Notes under the pieces: model-generated | Told to the model about the DNA's origin: nothing | Databases searched by the model: none | The model's input: only the letters and a program-made list of their open reading frames with translations | Translations under genes and position numbers: made by a program | From: DATAPD01 sp036265385 | GTDB lineage: Bacteria; Acidobacteriota; Terriglobia; Terriglobales; Acidobacteriaceae | DNA length: 51,600 nt | Direction: 5' to 3' | NCBI GenBank assembly: GCA_036265385.1 | Contig: DATAPD010000053.1 | Span: 1-51,600 of the forward strand | Shown here: piece by piece, positions 16,956-25,671 of the stretch | Layout of the letters: every line of letters starts with the position of its first letter | How positions within the stretch are numbered: position 1 is the first letter of the stretch

Positions 16956-17848
16956 AACACGCGATCATCGGAGCTGGCGGGGTTGGAGGTCTGATTGGAG
17001 CAGTTCTGGCGCACGAGAGAGAGCAGGTCAGCATGGTCGTCCGACCGGGAACGTTGGGCGACTATTCGGGCCCTCTGCATCTGGAAAGCCCGTTCGGCGA
17101 GTGCGATGAGAGCGTTTCCTGGACTGAACAACTATCGCAAGCGGATGTTGTGTGGCTCACCGTAAAAGCGCCACAGCTGGACGCAGCAATGGAAGTCCTT
17201 GCAGCCGGTCCTCTGCCGCGAGCCATCGTTCCCCTTCTGAACGGAGTTGAGCACGTTGCCATCTTGCGCAACAAGTTCGGTCATGAGCGAGTTATCCCGG
17301 CCACGATCGCTGTTGAGACCGAGCGCATAGCGCCCGGACGAATCGTTCATCGTTCTCCATTCGCACGCCTCCACATGGCTTCTTCTGGGAAGGCACTCCT
17401 CGCAGGAACGATGGAGCGGCTTCAGCGAGTCGGATTCACCTGCGTATTTGTCGACGAGGAGGCAACGCTGCTCTGGCAAAAGATAATTTTTCTGGGGCCC
17501 ATTGCGCTCTCGACAACTGCCGCCAATAAGCCGATCTGTGACTTGGTCGCCGACCCAGCGCTGTGGCAACGGTTGAAGGCTGGTGTTCATGAGGCCTGTG
17601 AGGCGGGCCGCGCCGAAGGCGCGAAACTTAATGAGGAAGTGGTCATTAACTCGATCAAGACTCTTCCTCCTGGCATGCGTAGCTCCATGCAGAAAGACGT
17701 CGAACAGGGCAAACAACCGGAACTCGATGCGATCGGCGGGGCAATCGTGCGGGCTGCGGCTAGACATGGCATCAGCACTCCCGTTTTGATCGATCTGATC
17801 GACGCAGTGGAGAATAAAACGAAGGCTAGGCTAAGCAGTAGCGGCTGA
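16952..17848 (+). CDS. 2-dehydropantoate 2-reductase-like oxidoreductase (ApbA/PanE family)
   Basis: A 298-residue NADPH-dependent enzyme of the PanE family, which reduces 2-ketopantoate to pantoate in coenzyme A biosynthesis. The Rossmann motif IGAGGVGG is at residues 5-12. The substrate-binding Lys region KAPQLD, the LLNGVEH segment and the C-terminal domain with the helix RSSMQKDVEQGKQPELD (family motif for the catalytic/substrate region) are all present. The GTG at 16952 overlaps the cupin stop and begins exactly at the Rossmann strand; the longer frame from 16841 would run inside the cupin gene. Without other pan genes nearby, a related ketoacid reductase is also possible. Confidence 0.88.
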   Translation: MKHAIIGAGGVGGLIGAVLAHEREQVSMVVRPGTLGDYSGPLHLESPFGECDESVSWTEQLSQADVVWLTVKAPQLDAAMEVLAAGPLPRAIVPLLNGVEHVAILRNKFGHERVIPATIAVETERIAPGRIVHRSPFARLHMASSGKALLAGTMERLQRVGFTCVFVDEEATLLWQKIIFLGPIALSTTAANKPICDLVADPALWQRLKAGVHEACEAGRAEGAKLNEEVVINSIKTLPPGMRSSMQKDVEQGKQPELDAIGGAIVRAAARHGISTPVLIDLIDAVENKTKARLSSSG

Positions 17849-17877
17849 GCGCCAATTGCTAAGTACTAATGGCTGTC

Positions 17878-19482
17878 TCACTCCCACTCGATCGTTCCCG
17901 GCGGCTTAGAGGTAACGTCATACACCACCCGGTTCACGCCACGAACTTCATTTACAATTCGATTCGAGATTGTTTTTAGAACGTCATAAGGCAGCGGCAC
18001 CCAATCCGCGGTCATCCCATCTTCAGAGTGAACGGCACGGATTGCGCAGGTATAGGCGTACGTGCGCTGATCTCCCATAACACCCACAGACATCACGGGA
18101 AGCAGCACGGCAAATGACTGCCAGATTCTCTGATATAAGCCGGCTTTCTTGATTTCTGTGACCACGATGTCGTCAGTCTCCTGCAGAATTGCAATTCGCT
18201 CAGGAGTTACTTCACCCAGAATTCGAACTGCCAGTCCTGGACCCGGGAAAGGTTGACGCTGAAGGAGATCCTCGGGCATACCCAAGTCGCGCCCAATGCG
18301 GCGAACTTCATCTTTGAATAGGTCTTTCAACGGTTCAATCAGCTTCAACTTCATTTTCTCGGGCAGACCGCCAACGTTGTGATGAGTCTTGATCGTCTGC
18401 GATGGGCCTCGGACGGAGCGCGACTCGATCACATCGGGATACAGCGTGCCCTGCACGAGCCAATCCACCCTGCCCTCTTCCTTTTCGATCCGGTGTGCTT
18501 CCTCATCGAACACCCCTATGAATTCGTTGCCGATAATCTTTCGCTTCTTCTCCGGATCAGTTACACCTTTGAGCTTTGAGAGAAAACGATCGCTGGCATC
18601 AACTGCAATGAGGTGCAACCCCAACTTATGGCGCAGATTTTGCTGAACCTTCTGAAACTCGTTCTTGCGTAGAACTCCATTGTTGACGAACACGCATGTA
18701 AGCCGCGAATTTCCTTTCGCGTCGCGCATGGCGCGATCCACCAGAACAGCCGCTACGGAAGAGTCCACTCCTCCGGAGAGCGCGCAAATCGCACGGCCAG
18801 AGCCGACTTGTTGTCGGATTGAAGAGACCGTCGCATCGATGAAATGTTGTGCCGTCCAGTCGGGGTTTGCACCGCAGATGTTGAAGACAAAGTTGCGGAG
18901 AATGTCCGTGCCCAGCTTGGTGTGATGAACCTCGGGGTGAAATTGGACAGCCCACATTCTTTTCGATGGATTCTGAATGCCGGCCAGAGCATTCGGCGTC
19001 GAAGCCATCAATGTGAAACCTTCCGGCAATCTCTCGGCCTCGTCCCCATGCGACATCCACACGGCAAGAAGCTTCGGAAGGCCTTCGAAGAGCTGCGACT
19101 CGGCGGTGCGCTCGACAGTCGCATGACCATATTCGCGTTTCGCGCCTGAACGTACCTTTCCGCCCAACGTGTGAACCATGTAGTGGAGGCCGTAACAGAT
19201 GCCGAGCACCGGTAAACCCTGCTCGAGAACGCGCGCATCTGCTACCGGCGCATCCGTGTCATAGACAGACGACGGTCCGCCGGACAGGATGATGCCCACA
19301 GGCGAGTAGCTTCGTACTTCATCGAGCTTCGCCGTGCAAGGCAGCACGACCGAAAAAACATTTTGTTCGCGGATACGGCGCGCAATCAGCTGGGTATATT
19401 GCGAGCCAAAGTCGAGGATGACGATGGATTGGGTTTCCACTGACGAGTCTCTCAGATTCGGCTGGCCAGTGTAAAGCGGCAA
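17878..19482 (-). CDS. guaA: GMP synthase (glutamine-hydrolysing)
   Basis: A 534-residue enzyme that converts XMP to GMP using glutamine and ATP. The N-terminal class I amidotransferase domain has the catalytic triad C96 (GICYGLHYM), H182 and E184 (FHPEVH). The ATP pyrophosphatase domain begins with the P-loop SGGVDSS at 236-242, and the C-terminal dimerisation domain ends in the family-typical KPPGTIEWE. Length is normal. Translation may start at the ATG at 19482 or at a GTG 14 codons later (VETQSIVIL), which is nearer the usual N-terminus. It is the last gene of a minus-strand block with leuS and a membrane protein, 34 bases after the latter. Confidence 0.97.
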   Translation of the reverse strand: MPLYTGQPNLRDSSVETQSIVILDFGSQYTQLIARRIREQNVFSVVLPCTAKLDEVRSYSPVGIILSGGPSSVYDTDAPVADARVLEQGLPVLGICYGLHYMVHTLGGKVRSGAKREYGHATVERTAESQLFEGLPKLLAVWMSHGDEAERLPEGFTLMASTPNALAGIQNPSKRMWAVQFHPEVHHTKLGTDILRNFVFNICGANPDWTAQHFIDATVSSIRQQVGSGRAICALSGGVDSSVAAVLVDRAMRDAKGNSRLTCVFVNNGVLRKNEFQKVQQNLRHKLGLHLIAVDASDRFLSKLKGVTDPEKKRKIIGNEFIGVFDEEAHRIEKEEGRVDWLVQGTLYPDVIESRSVRGPSQTIKTHHNVGGLPEKMKLKLIEPLKDLFKDEVRRIGRDLGMPEDLLQRQPFPGPGLAVRILGEVTPERIAILQETDDIVVTEIKKAGLYQRIWQSFAVLLPVMSVGVMGDQRTYAYTCAIRAVHSEDGMTADWVPLPYDVLKTISNRIVNEVRGVNRVVYDVTSKPPGTIEWE

Positions 19483-19516
19483 AGCTGGATATGCCAGCCC
19501 TCTCGTGTCTTCTTAT

Positions 19517-20593
19517 CTACGTTTCTTCTGGATTGTCACAGGAACGAGAACGAGATTCGATGTCGCTCAGGATGTCATCTTCAGGAGGGAATTCGATTGA
19601 TTGTGTTGTCATCGGGTCGTTCGGCAAAGCGATCGCTGGAACGATCGGCTCGGCGAGAAAAGGCGTTGGCACGGGTGCCACCACCTCTGGCGTTAGTGGC
19701 ATCTCGGCCAGGCAAAACCACGCCGCCATGCGACCGACGTGAATGGCATCGGCTAGGACGAAATAGAGGAGAGCAACCAGAAGCAGTGTCGCCAAAATTA
19801 GTTTGCCCGGAAGGATCTGCGCCATGCTCACAACGGAGGACGCGATCGTCATTCCGATCGCGAACATTGTTATGTGCATTAACCCGAACCAGAAGTTGAT
19901 CGCCCACAACCCGCCTGAACGTTCTCGCGAGAAGCGCGCTGCAGCGGCCATTGCGCCAAAAGCATCTCGACCATCCCGTACGACAAAGACGCCGGCGAGC
20001 GATAACGTCCAGTTCAGCGTAGCCCAAGTTAACGAGACGAGGCCAAGTAGCAGAAGAGTCCACAGGAACAGCCATCCGGGTCTTGGATGATAATTTGCGA
20101 ACACCCGTGCAGGAAGAATGAATGTGCCGATGACGCCTACCGATGTCATTAGCGCCAATACGAGACGCAGAACATTGATTCCCACTAAGGATCGCACTGA
20201 GCCTGTCGAGCGCACCTCCCTTTCAGAACTCAAGTGCTCTACGACGTAGTCCCGAATCGCCTGCAACGAGGCCGAGCGTCCGACAGCGCCTATGATGGTC
20301 CATGCGAGCCCTGCACCAGAAACGACAATCGTCAGCCCCAGTGCCAGCCGTAGCCCACTTCCTTGAAAGATGTGGGCCAACGCTTTGCCGATCAGAGTGG
20401 GCTGTCCTGAATCCAAGAACAGCAGATCGCGCGGAGCAACAGGCAAACTGTCGAGATACTCGGTTAGGAGCACACCAGTGAGAAACGCGACCGCCCCCCA
20501 GAAACTCCAACGCCAGGCAATCTCCGCCAAGGTCAAAGACGGACGCCGAAAGATAACGCGAAAACCTTCAAGAGTTGGTGAGCGGTGTGCCAT
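19517..20593 (-). CDS. Polytopic membrane protein, unknown
   Basis: A 358-residue integral membrane protein with about six hydrophobic segments (around 28-48, 85-108, 145-165, 180-200, 225-255 and 265-290). It starts three bases after the leuS stop and ends 34 bases before guaA, so the three genes are probably cotranscribed. The hydrophilic C-terminus is rich in acidic and Ser residues. No enzyme motif is visible and I do not recognise the family. Its place between two housekeeping genes says little about its job. Confidence 0.72.
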   Translation of the reverse strand: MAHRSPTLEGFRVIFRRPSLTLAEIAWRWSFWGAVAFLTGVLLTEYLDSLPVAPRDLLFLDSGQPTLIGKALAHIFQGSGLRLALGLTIVVSGAGLAWTIIGAVGRSASLQAIRDYVVEHLSSEREVRSTGSVRSLVGINVLRLVLALMTSVGVIGTFILPARVFANYHPRPGWLFLWTLLLLGLVSLTWATLNWTLSLAGVFVVRDGRDAFGAMAAAARFSRERSGGLWAINFWFGLMHITMFAIGMTIASSVVSMAQILPGKLILATLLLVALLYFVLADAIHVGRMAAWFCLAEMPLTPEVVAPVPTPFLAEPIVPAIALPNDPMTTQSIEFPPEDDILSDIESRSRSCDNPEET

Positions 20594-20596
20594 ACG

Positions 20597-23146
20597 TTAT
20601 CGGAGCACGAGATTGACCAGCTTGCCGGGAACATAGATCTTTTTGACAATCGTCTTCCCGACCATCGCGGCCTTCACCTTTTCATCAGCAAACACATGTT
20701 CCCATACCTGGTCCTCGCTCGCATCCACCGCAACGACAACGCGACTCCTAAGCTTTCCATTGATCTGAACGGGGATCTCGATTTCTTCTTCTTTCGCGAG
20801 CGCGGCATCGTACTTGGGCCATGTCGAGCGCAGCAGGCTTCCCTTCTCTCCGATCATTTCCCAGAGTTCATGAGACAGATAAGGCGCAAATGGCGCCAAC
20901 AATAACGTGAGTGTGCGCTCAACGTCTCGGACCAACCATGCGGGAATCGCTCCCTGTGCAATTTTCTCCTCGACAGCGTAAAGCGCATTCAACATTTCCA
21001 TGATCGCCGCGATGCAGGTATTGAAATGCCACCTGCCCTGGAAATCATCGGTGACTCGCTTAATCGTTTGATGCAACTTGCGCTGAATGGCGCGAGCCTC
21101 GGGCGACAAAGTTTCTGACCGAGAACCTTCGCCAGCCGCTTCCCCGGCATGCGCATACTTCACGAAAAACCGGTACACACGGCCGAGGAACCGCTGAATG
21201 CCCTCGATGCCTGAATCTTGCCAATCGAGATCCCGGTCGGGCGGCGCCGCAAATAAGCTGTAGAGCCGCGCCGCATCAGCTCCATAGCGCGCCACCATCT
21301 CGTCGGGCGTGACCACGTTGCCCAGATTCTTCGACATCTTGGCGCCATCTTTAATCACCATCCCCTGCGTGAACAAGCGTTCGACCGGCTCCGAATTCTT
21401 CACCAGGCCCATGTCGCGCATGAACTTGGTCCAGAAGCGCGAATAGATCAAGTGCAGGATGGCGTGCTCGACGCCGCCAATGTACTGGTCAATCGGGAAC
21501 CAGTAGTCCACAATTTTTCCGTCGAACGGCGCGCGATCGTTGCGTGCATCGGTGTAGCGATAGAAATACCAAGACGAGTCGACGAAGGTGTCCATCGTGT
21601 CGGCTTCGCGCCGAGCAGGCCCGCCACATTTTGGACACTTCGTATTCGCAAACTCGGGCACCCGCAACAGTGGCGATCCACCGGTTAGCGTGATGTCCAC
21701 GTTTTCGGGCAACAGCACCGGTAAATCATTTTCGGGAACTGGAACAATCCCATCCTTCTCGCAATAAATCATCGGGATTGGCGTGCCCCAATAGCGTTGC
21801 CGCGAGATGCCCCAGTCTTTCAAGCGATAAGTGACCGTGGCTTTGCCGAAACCATTCTGCTCGGCGAATTCGGACATCTTTTTGCTCGCCTGTTCACAGG
21901 TCAGCCCACTGAAAGGCCCGGAATTCACGAGAACGCCATTCATTGTCGAAAATGGAATCGCGGGTTCGACCAGAGTTTCTTCGGGATCTCCGTCGGAGGG
22001 CACAATCACCAGGCGGATTTCGATGTTGTATTTCTTTGCGAAGTCATAATCGCGATCATCGTGCGCTGGAACCGACATGATCGCGCCTGTGCCATAGTCC
22101 ATGAGGATGTAGTTAGCCACCCATATTGGCACCGCTTCTTTATTAAACGGATTACGAGCGTAGCGCCCAGTAAATACGCCGTGTTTTTCGATTGAACCGA
22201 TATCGCCCGATTCTTTTGCTTTCCGTTGTTCGGCGATCAACTCATCGACTTTGCTCTTCAGCGCCGCATCCTTTGCGGTGAAACCCGCAACCATCGGATG
22301 CTCAGGCGCCAACTGAACCGACGTTGCTCCGTAGATCGTGTCGATGCGCGTCGTGAAGACTGAAATTTTCGATCCTGCAGCGCCGACAGTTCCACCCAAT
22401 TCGAAGTCGACGAGCGCGCCTTCGCTGCGGCCGATCCAGTTGCGCTGCATGGTGCGCACCTTTTCGGGCCAGCCCTCAAGCCTTTCGATGTCGCGCAGCA
22501 ACTCGTCTGCGTACTCGGTAATCCGTAAAAACCACTGCTCGAGATCGCGCTGCTCCACCACGACATCTTCGTGGCGCCAGCAGCGTCCTCCAACCACTTG
22601 CTCGTTTGCCAGCACCGTCGCGCACGCGGGACACCAATTCACTCGGCTCTTCTTCCTGTAAGCGAGCCCCTTCTCATAGAGTTTCAGGAAGAACCATTGA
22701 TTCCAGCGGTAGTACTCGGGCAGACACGTGGTAACCTCGCGCGACCAGTCATACGCAAAGCCCAAGCGTTTCATCTGCGCTTTCATGTTCGCGATGTTCG
22801 AAAGTGTCCACGCGCGTGGTGGAGTATTGTTCTTGATCGCCGCGTTTTCTGCCGGTAGGCCGAACGAGTCCCATCCCATCGGATGCAACACGTTGTAACC
22901 ATTCATCCACATGTAGCGGGCTAGGGCGTCGCCGATCGAATAATTTCGAACGTGGCCCATGTGAAGCGCCCCGGACGGATAGGGCAACATCTCCAACACG
23001 TAATATTTAGGCTTGGTTGAGTTTGAGTCCGCAGCATACAGGGCAGGGTCCTGCTGCCAGCGGTCAGACCACTTCATCTCAATACGTTGAGCATCATAGC
23101 GCTCATCACGAGTAGGTTTTTCGTCCTGTTGGATTGTTGGTGACAT
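20597..23146 (-). CDS. leuS: Leucyl-tRNA synthetase
   Basis: An 849-residue class I aminoacyl-tRNA synthetase that charges tRNA-Leu. The HIGH motif appears as HMGH in PYPSGALHMGHVRN near residue 62, and KMSKS appears as KMSKN in DGAKMSKNLGN. The editing (CP1) domain with its TTRIDT-like segment (FTTRIDTIYG) is present, and a cysteine pair (CPKCGGPARR) marks the zinc insertion. The ATG at 23146 gives the usual N-terminus (QRIEMKWSDRWQQD); the frame is open upstream to 23287 but would overlap the divergent DAHP synthase start. No T-box leader is visible. Confidence 0.97.
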   Translation of the reverse strand: MSPTIQQDEKPTRDERYDAQRIEMKWSDRWQQDPALYAADSNSTKPKYYVLEMLPYPSGALHMGHVRNYSIGDALARYMWMNGYNVLHPMGWDSFGLPAENAAIKNNTPPRAWTLSNIANMKAQMKRLGFAYDWSREVTTCLPEYYRWNQWFFLKLYEKGLAYRKKSRVNWCPACATVLANEQVVGGRCWRHEDVVVEQRDLEQWFLRITEYADELLRDIERLEGWPEKVRTMQRNWIGRSEGALVDFELGGTVGAAGSKISVFTTRIDTIYGATSVQLAPEHPMVAGFTAKDAALKSKVDELIAEQRKAKESGDIGSIEKHGVFTGRYARNPFNKEAVPIWVANYILMDYGTGAIMSVPAHDDRDYDFAKKYNIEIRLVIVPSDGDPEETLVEPAIPFSTMNGVLVNSGPFSGLTCEQASKKMSEFAEQNGFGKATVTYRLKDWGISRQRYWGTPIPMIYCEKDGIVPVPENDLPVLLPENVDITLTGGSPLLRVPEFANTKCPKCGGPARREADTMDTFVDSSWYFYRYTDARNDRAPFDGKIVDYWFPIDQYIGGVEHAILHLIYSRFWTKFMRDMGLVKNSEPVERLFTQGMVIKDGAKMSKNLGNVVTPDEMVARYGADAARLYSLFAAPPDRDLDWQDSGIEGIQRFLGRVYRFFVKYAHAGEAAGEGSRSETLSPEARAIQRKLHQTIKRVTDDFQGRWHFNTCIAAIMEMLNALYAVEEKIAQGAIPAWLVRDVERTLTLLLAPFAPYLSHELWEMIGEKGSLLRSTWPKYDAALAKEEEIEIPVQINGKLRSRVVVAVDASEDQVWEHVFADEKVKAAMVGKTIVKKIYVPGKLVNLVLR

Positions 23147-23273
23147 AGTAATTTGGGAAAGAAACTCCATTTTACAACGCTTTGCCGCTAACACTCGGAG
23201 GGCACGAAGTTCGTCATCGCCCCGTAGCCCGCTGTTTCGACCCGCGATACACTGGTACGTTCGAGGTGAGTCC

Positions 23274-24332
23274 ATGTTAGTTGTCATGCAGGCGCATGCT
23301 ACCGAAGAACAGGTGCGCGCCGTTTGCGAAAAGATCGAGAGCCTGGGATATCGCGCTCATGCAATGCCTGGAGCGCAGCGTACCGCCATCGGTGTTACAG
23401 GCAATCGCGGTGAAGTCGAGCCTGGCACGCTGGAAGAAATGCCGGGCGTACAGGAACTCATTCGCGTCTCGAAACCCTACAAGCTCGTGAGTCGCGACGT
23501 GAAAGAAGAGAACACGGTTGTCGGCTTCCCGGGTTCCGACGCGACCGTAGGTGGAAAACAACTCGCAATCATGGCTGGGCCCTGCGCGATCGAGAGTCGA
23601 GAGCAAGCGTTCAGCGTGGCAGAACGCGTCCACCGCGCCGGCGCTCAATTCTTCCGAGGCGGCGCTTATAAACCGCGCACCTCACCGTACTCGTTCCAGG
23701 GACTCGAAGAAGAAGGTCTGCGGATCATGGCAGAGATCCGCGACCGATTCGGATTGCGGATCGTGACTGAGGCAATCGACCATGAATCGCTGGAATTAGT
23801 CGAGCGCTATGCCGATGTCATCCAGATTGGCGCCCGCAACATGCAGAACTTCTCTTTGCTAAAACGTGCCGGACGAGCGAAAAAACCGGTTCTTCTGAAG
23901 CGCGGAATGTCCGCGACACTCGAAGAATTTCTTATGGCCGCGGAATACATCATGAGCGAAGGCAACTATAAGGTTGTCCTCTGCGAACGAGGAGTTCGGA
24001 CCTTCGCCGATCACACTCGCAATACTCTCGATCTGAGCCTTGTGCCAGCAGTACAGCGACTCAGTCATTTGCCTATCGTGGTTGATCCCAGCCATGGAAC
24101 TGGAAAACGAAACAAGGTGACCCCGCTTTCGAGAGCGGCCATCGCTGTGGGCGCCGACGGGTTGATCGTGGAAGTTCACTGCGATCCGGATAGGGCGCTG
24201 TCAGATGGAATCCAGTCGCTCTACCCAGATCAATTCGATGAATTGATGAACCAGGTGCGACAAATTGCTCCGGTCGTGGGTAGATCAGTGGCATCAGAGC
24301 AGCCACAATCAGCGTTACAAACCTCGGCTTGA
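23274..24332 (+). CDS. aroF: 3-deoxy-7-phosphoheptulonate synthase (DAHP synthase, type I-beta)
   Basis: A 352-residue enzyme that condenses phosphoenolpyruvate and erythrose 4-phosphate in the first step of the shikimate pathway. Residues 1-70 form a ferredoxin-like regulatory domain, as in Thermotoga-type enzymes. The catalytic barrel carries the metal Cys C104 (MAGPCAIES), the KPRTSPYSFQG phosphoenolpyruvate loop, and VVDPSHGTGKR near the C-terminus with another metal His. The ATG at 23274 is preceded by GAGGTGAG (23263-23270). It is divergent from leuS. No other aromatic-pathway gene is in the window. Confidence 0.94.
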   Translation: MLVVMQAHATEEQVRAVCEKIESLGYRAHAMPGAQRTAIGVTGNRGEVEPGTLEEMPGVQELIRVSKPYKLVSRDVKEENTVVGFPGSDATVGGKQLAIMAGPCAIESREQAFSVAERVHRAGAQFFRGGAYKPRTSPYSFQGLEEEGLRIMAEIRDRFGLRIVTEAIDHESLELVERYADVIQIGARNMQNFSLLKRAGRAKKPVLLKRGMSATLEEFLMAAEYIMSEGNYKVVLCERGVRTFADHTRNTLDLSLVPAVQRLSHLPIVVDPSHGTGKRNKVTPLSRAAIAVGADGLIVEVHCDPDRALSDGIQSLYPDQFDELMNQVRQIAPVVGRSVASEQPQSALQTSA

Positions 24333-24393
24333 TAGCGTCGCGATAACGGTCGACGGATGCAGCGCTAATTGCGCCCCTGACTCCCTGATCCGC

Positions 24394-25551
24394 TTGAGAA
24401 AACTACTCGTCACTATCGTCGCGTTGCCAATCCTCGTGGGCTTGGGTTGGTGGTACTTCCACGAACGTCAGCTGCCCCCATATGGGCCGTCCTATCGCGA
24501 ATACGCGTACATCACGAACGGAAAAAGTAACACCGTAACCGTGATCGACTTGCTCACATTTCAAACAGCGAGAACGATCCAGGTTGGGTCAGAACCTACC
24601 GGAGTGACCGCCAACAGCAAGAAGAATGAGATTTATGTCGTAAATTCCAACTCGAACAACGTCACTATCATTGACGCCGAGCAGAATCGGGTGGTCGCTA
24701 GTATCGGGGTTCACGCCAAACCCTATTTCATCGATGTTTCTCAAGACGGAAAGCGTGCCTACACAGCCAACTCAGGGTCCAATAATGTGTCGATTATCGA
24801 CCTCGAGCGCCGCGCGGTAATCGGAAATGTGCGCGTCGGTTCGGCTCCCGGACTGGCCCGAGTCTCTCCGGATGGGCGTACAGTCGTCATTTCCAATCGC
24901 GAGTCTGACAATGTATCGATTCTCGATGCGAACCGATTGCAGGTACGCGCGACGCTACAAACGTGCCGCGAACCTGGAGACATCGCGATCCTGCCCGATT
25001 CGAGCAAAGCCTTCGTTGCATGCTCCGCGTCAAATCAAGTGGCTTCGATCGACCTGAAGTCCGACAAGGTACTCGCACTGCTCGACGTCGGACAAATGCC
25101 TGTGAGCCTGGCCTTGAAGCCGGACGGCGGTGAGTTGATCGTTTCGAACTTTGGATCGGGAAGCATCTCGATCATCGAAACTGGGACCAACGAAGTCAGC
25201 GGCAGCTACTTGATTGGCAACCAGCCATCGCGAGGACTAGTCACCGCCGATAATTCGCGGGTTTACATCAGCAACTTCGGATCGAATAGCGTTGCCGTTT
25301 ACGACATCGACATTGGAAAGATGATTGCCGTGTTGCCAGTGGGAAGCCATCCGGATGCCTTGGCACTCTCGCAAAATCAGAACTATTTGCTGGTGCTCGA
25401 TTCGCAATCTGGGGATGTGACGGTCATCCAGAAACGAAAGCCACGCAAGCTTGAACCGACTGAGTATTCCCTGTTAACGATGATCCCGGTTGGTTCTGAG
25501 CCCAATAATGTGGTCGTCAAATCGTTCGTTGTTCAGGTGCCGCGAAACTAA
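24394..25551 (+). CDS. YVTN-type beta-propeller protein
   Basis: A 385-residue protein with an N-terminal membrane anchor or signal (about 3-20). About seven YVTN/NHL-like repeats follow, each with a pattern such as N-x-SNNVTIIDxxxxRVVASIxVGxxP, recurring every 40-43 residues. This is a seven-bladed propeller that should sit outside the inner membrane. The start is uncertain: no ATG or GTG exists in the open part of the frame, only TTG at 24265 (inside aroF) and TTG at 24394, which immediately precedes the hydrophobic segment. No ribosome-binding site is clear. Binding partner unknown; related proteins are surface-associated or redox-linked. Confidence 0.8.
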   Translation: MRKLLVTIVALPILVGLGWWYFHERQLPPYGPSYREYAYITNGKSNTVTVIDLLTFQTARTIQVGSEPTGVTANSKKNEIYVVNSNSNNVTIIDAEQNRVVASIGVHAKPYFIDVSQDGKRAYTANSGSNNVSIIDLERRAVIGNVRVGSAPGLARVSPDGRTVVISNRESDNVSILDANRLQVRATLQTCREPGDIAILPDSSKAFVACSASNQVASIDLKSDKVLALLDVGQMPVSLALKPDGGELIVSNFGSGSISIIETGTNEVSGSYLIGNQPSRGLVTADNSRVYISNFGSNSVAVYDIDIGKMIAVLPVGSHPDALALSQNQNYLLVLDSQSGDVTVIQKRKPRKLEPTEYSLLTMIPVGSEPNNVVVKSFVVQVPRN

Positions 25552-25671
25552 GGGACTGGGCCTGAATTCGTATGAACACATCGTAACTGAATCCTAATCC
25601 TAAAGAACTAACATCGACGATTGTCATACGTCTAAACAGCCAGCGCGTGTTGGGTGTGCAAGAGGGAACGT

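Noticed and set aside
17132..17767. Minus-strand frame of 211 codons
   Set aside because: It is antisense to the PanE-like gene, whose domains are clear; no ribosome-binding site and odd composition.
23147..23273. T-box or other leader riboswitch upstream of leuS
   Set aside because: No T-box consensus or typical stem order is visible, and only about 125 bases separate the divergent starts.
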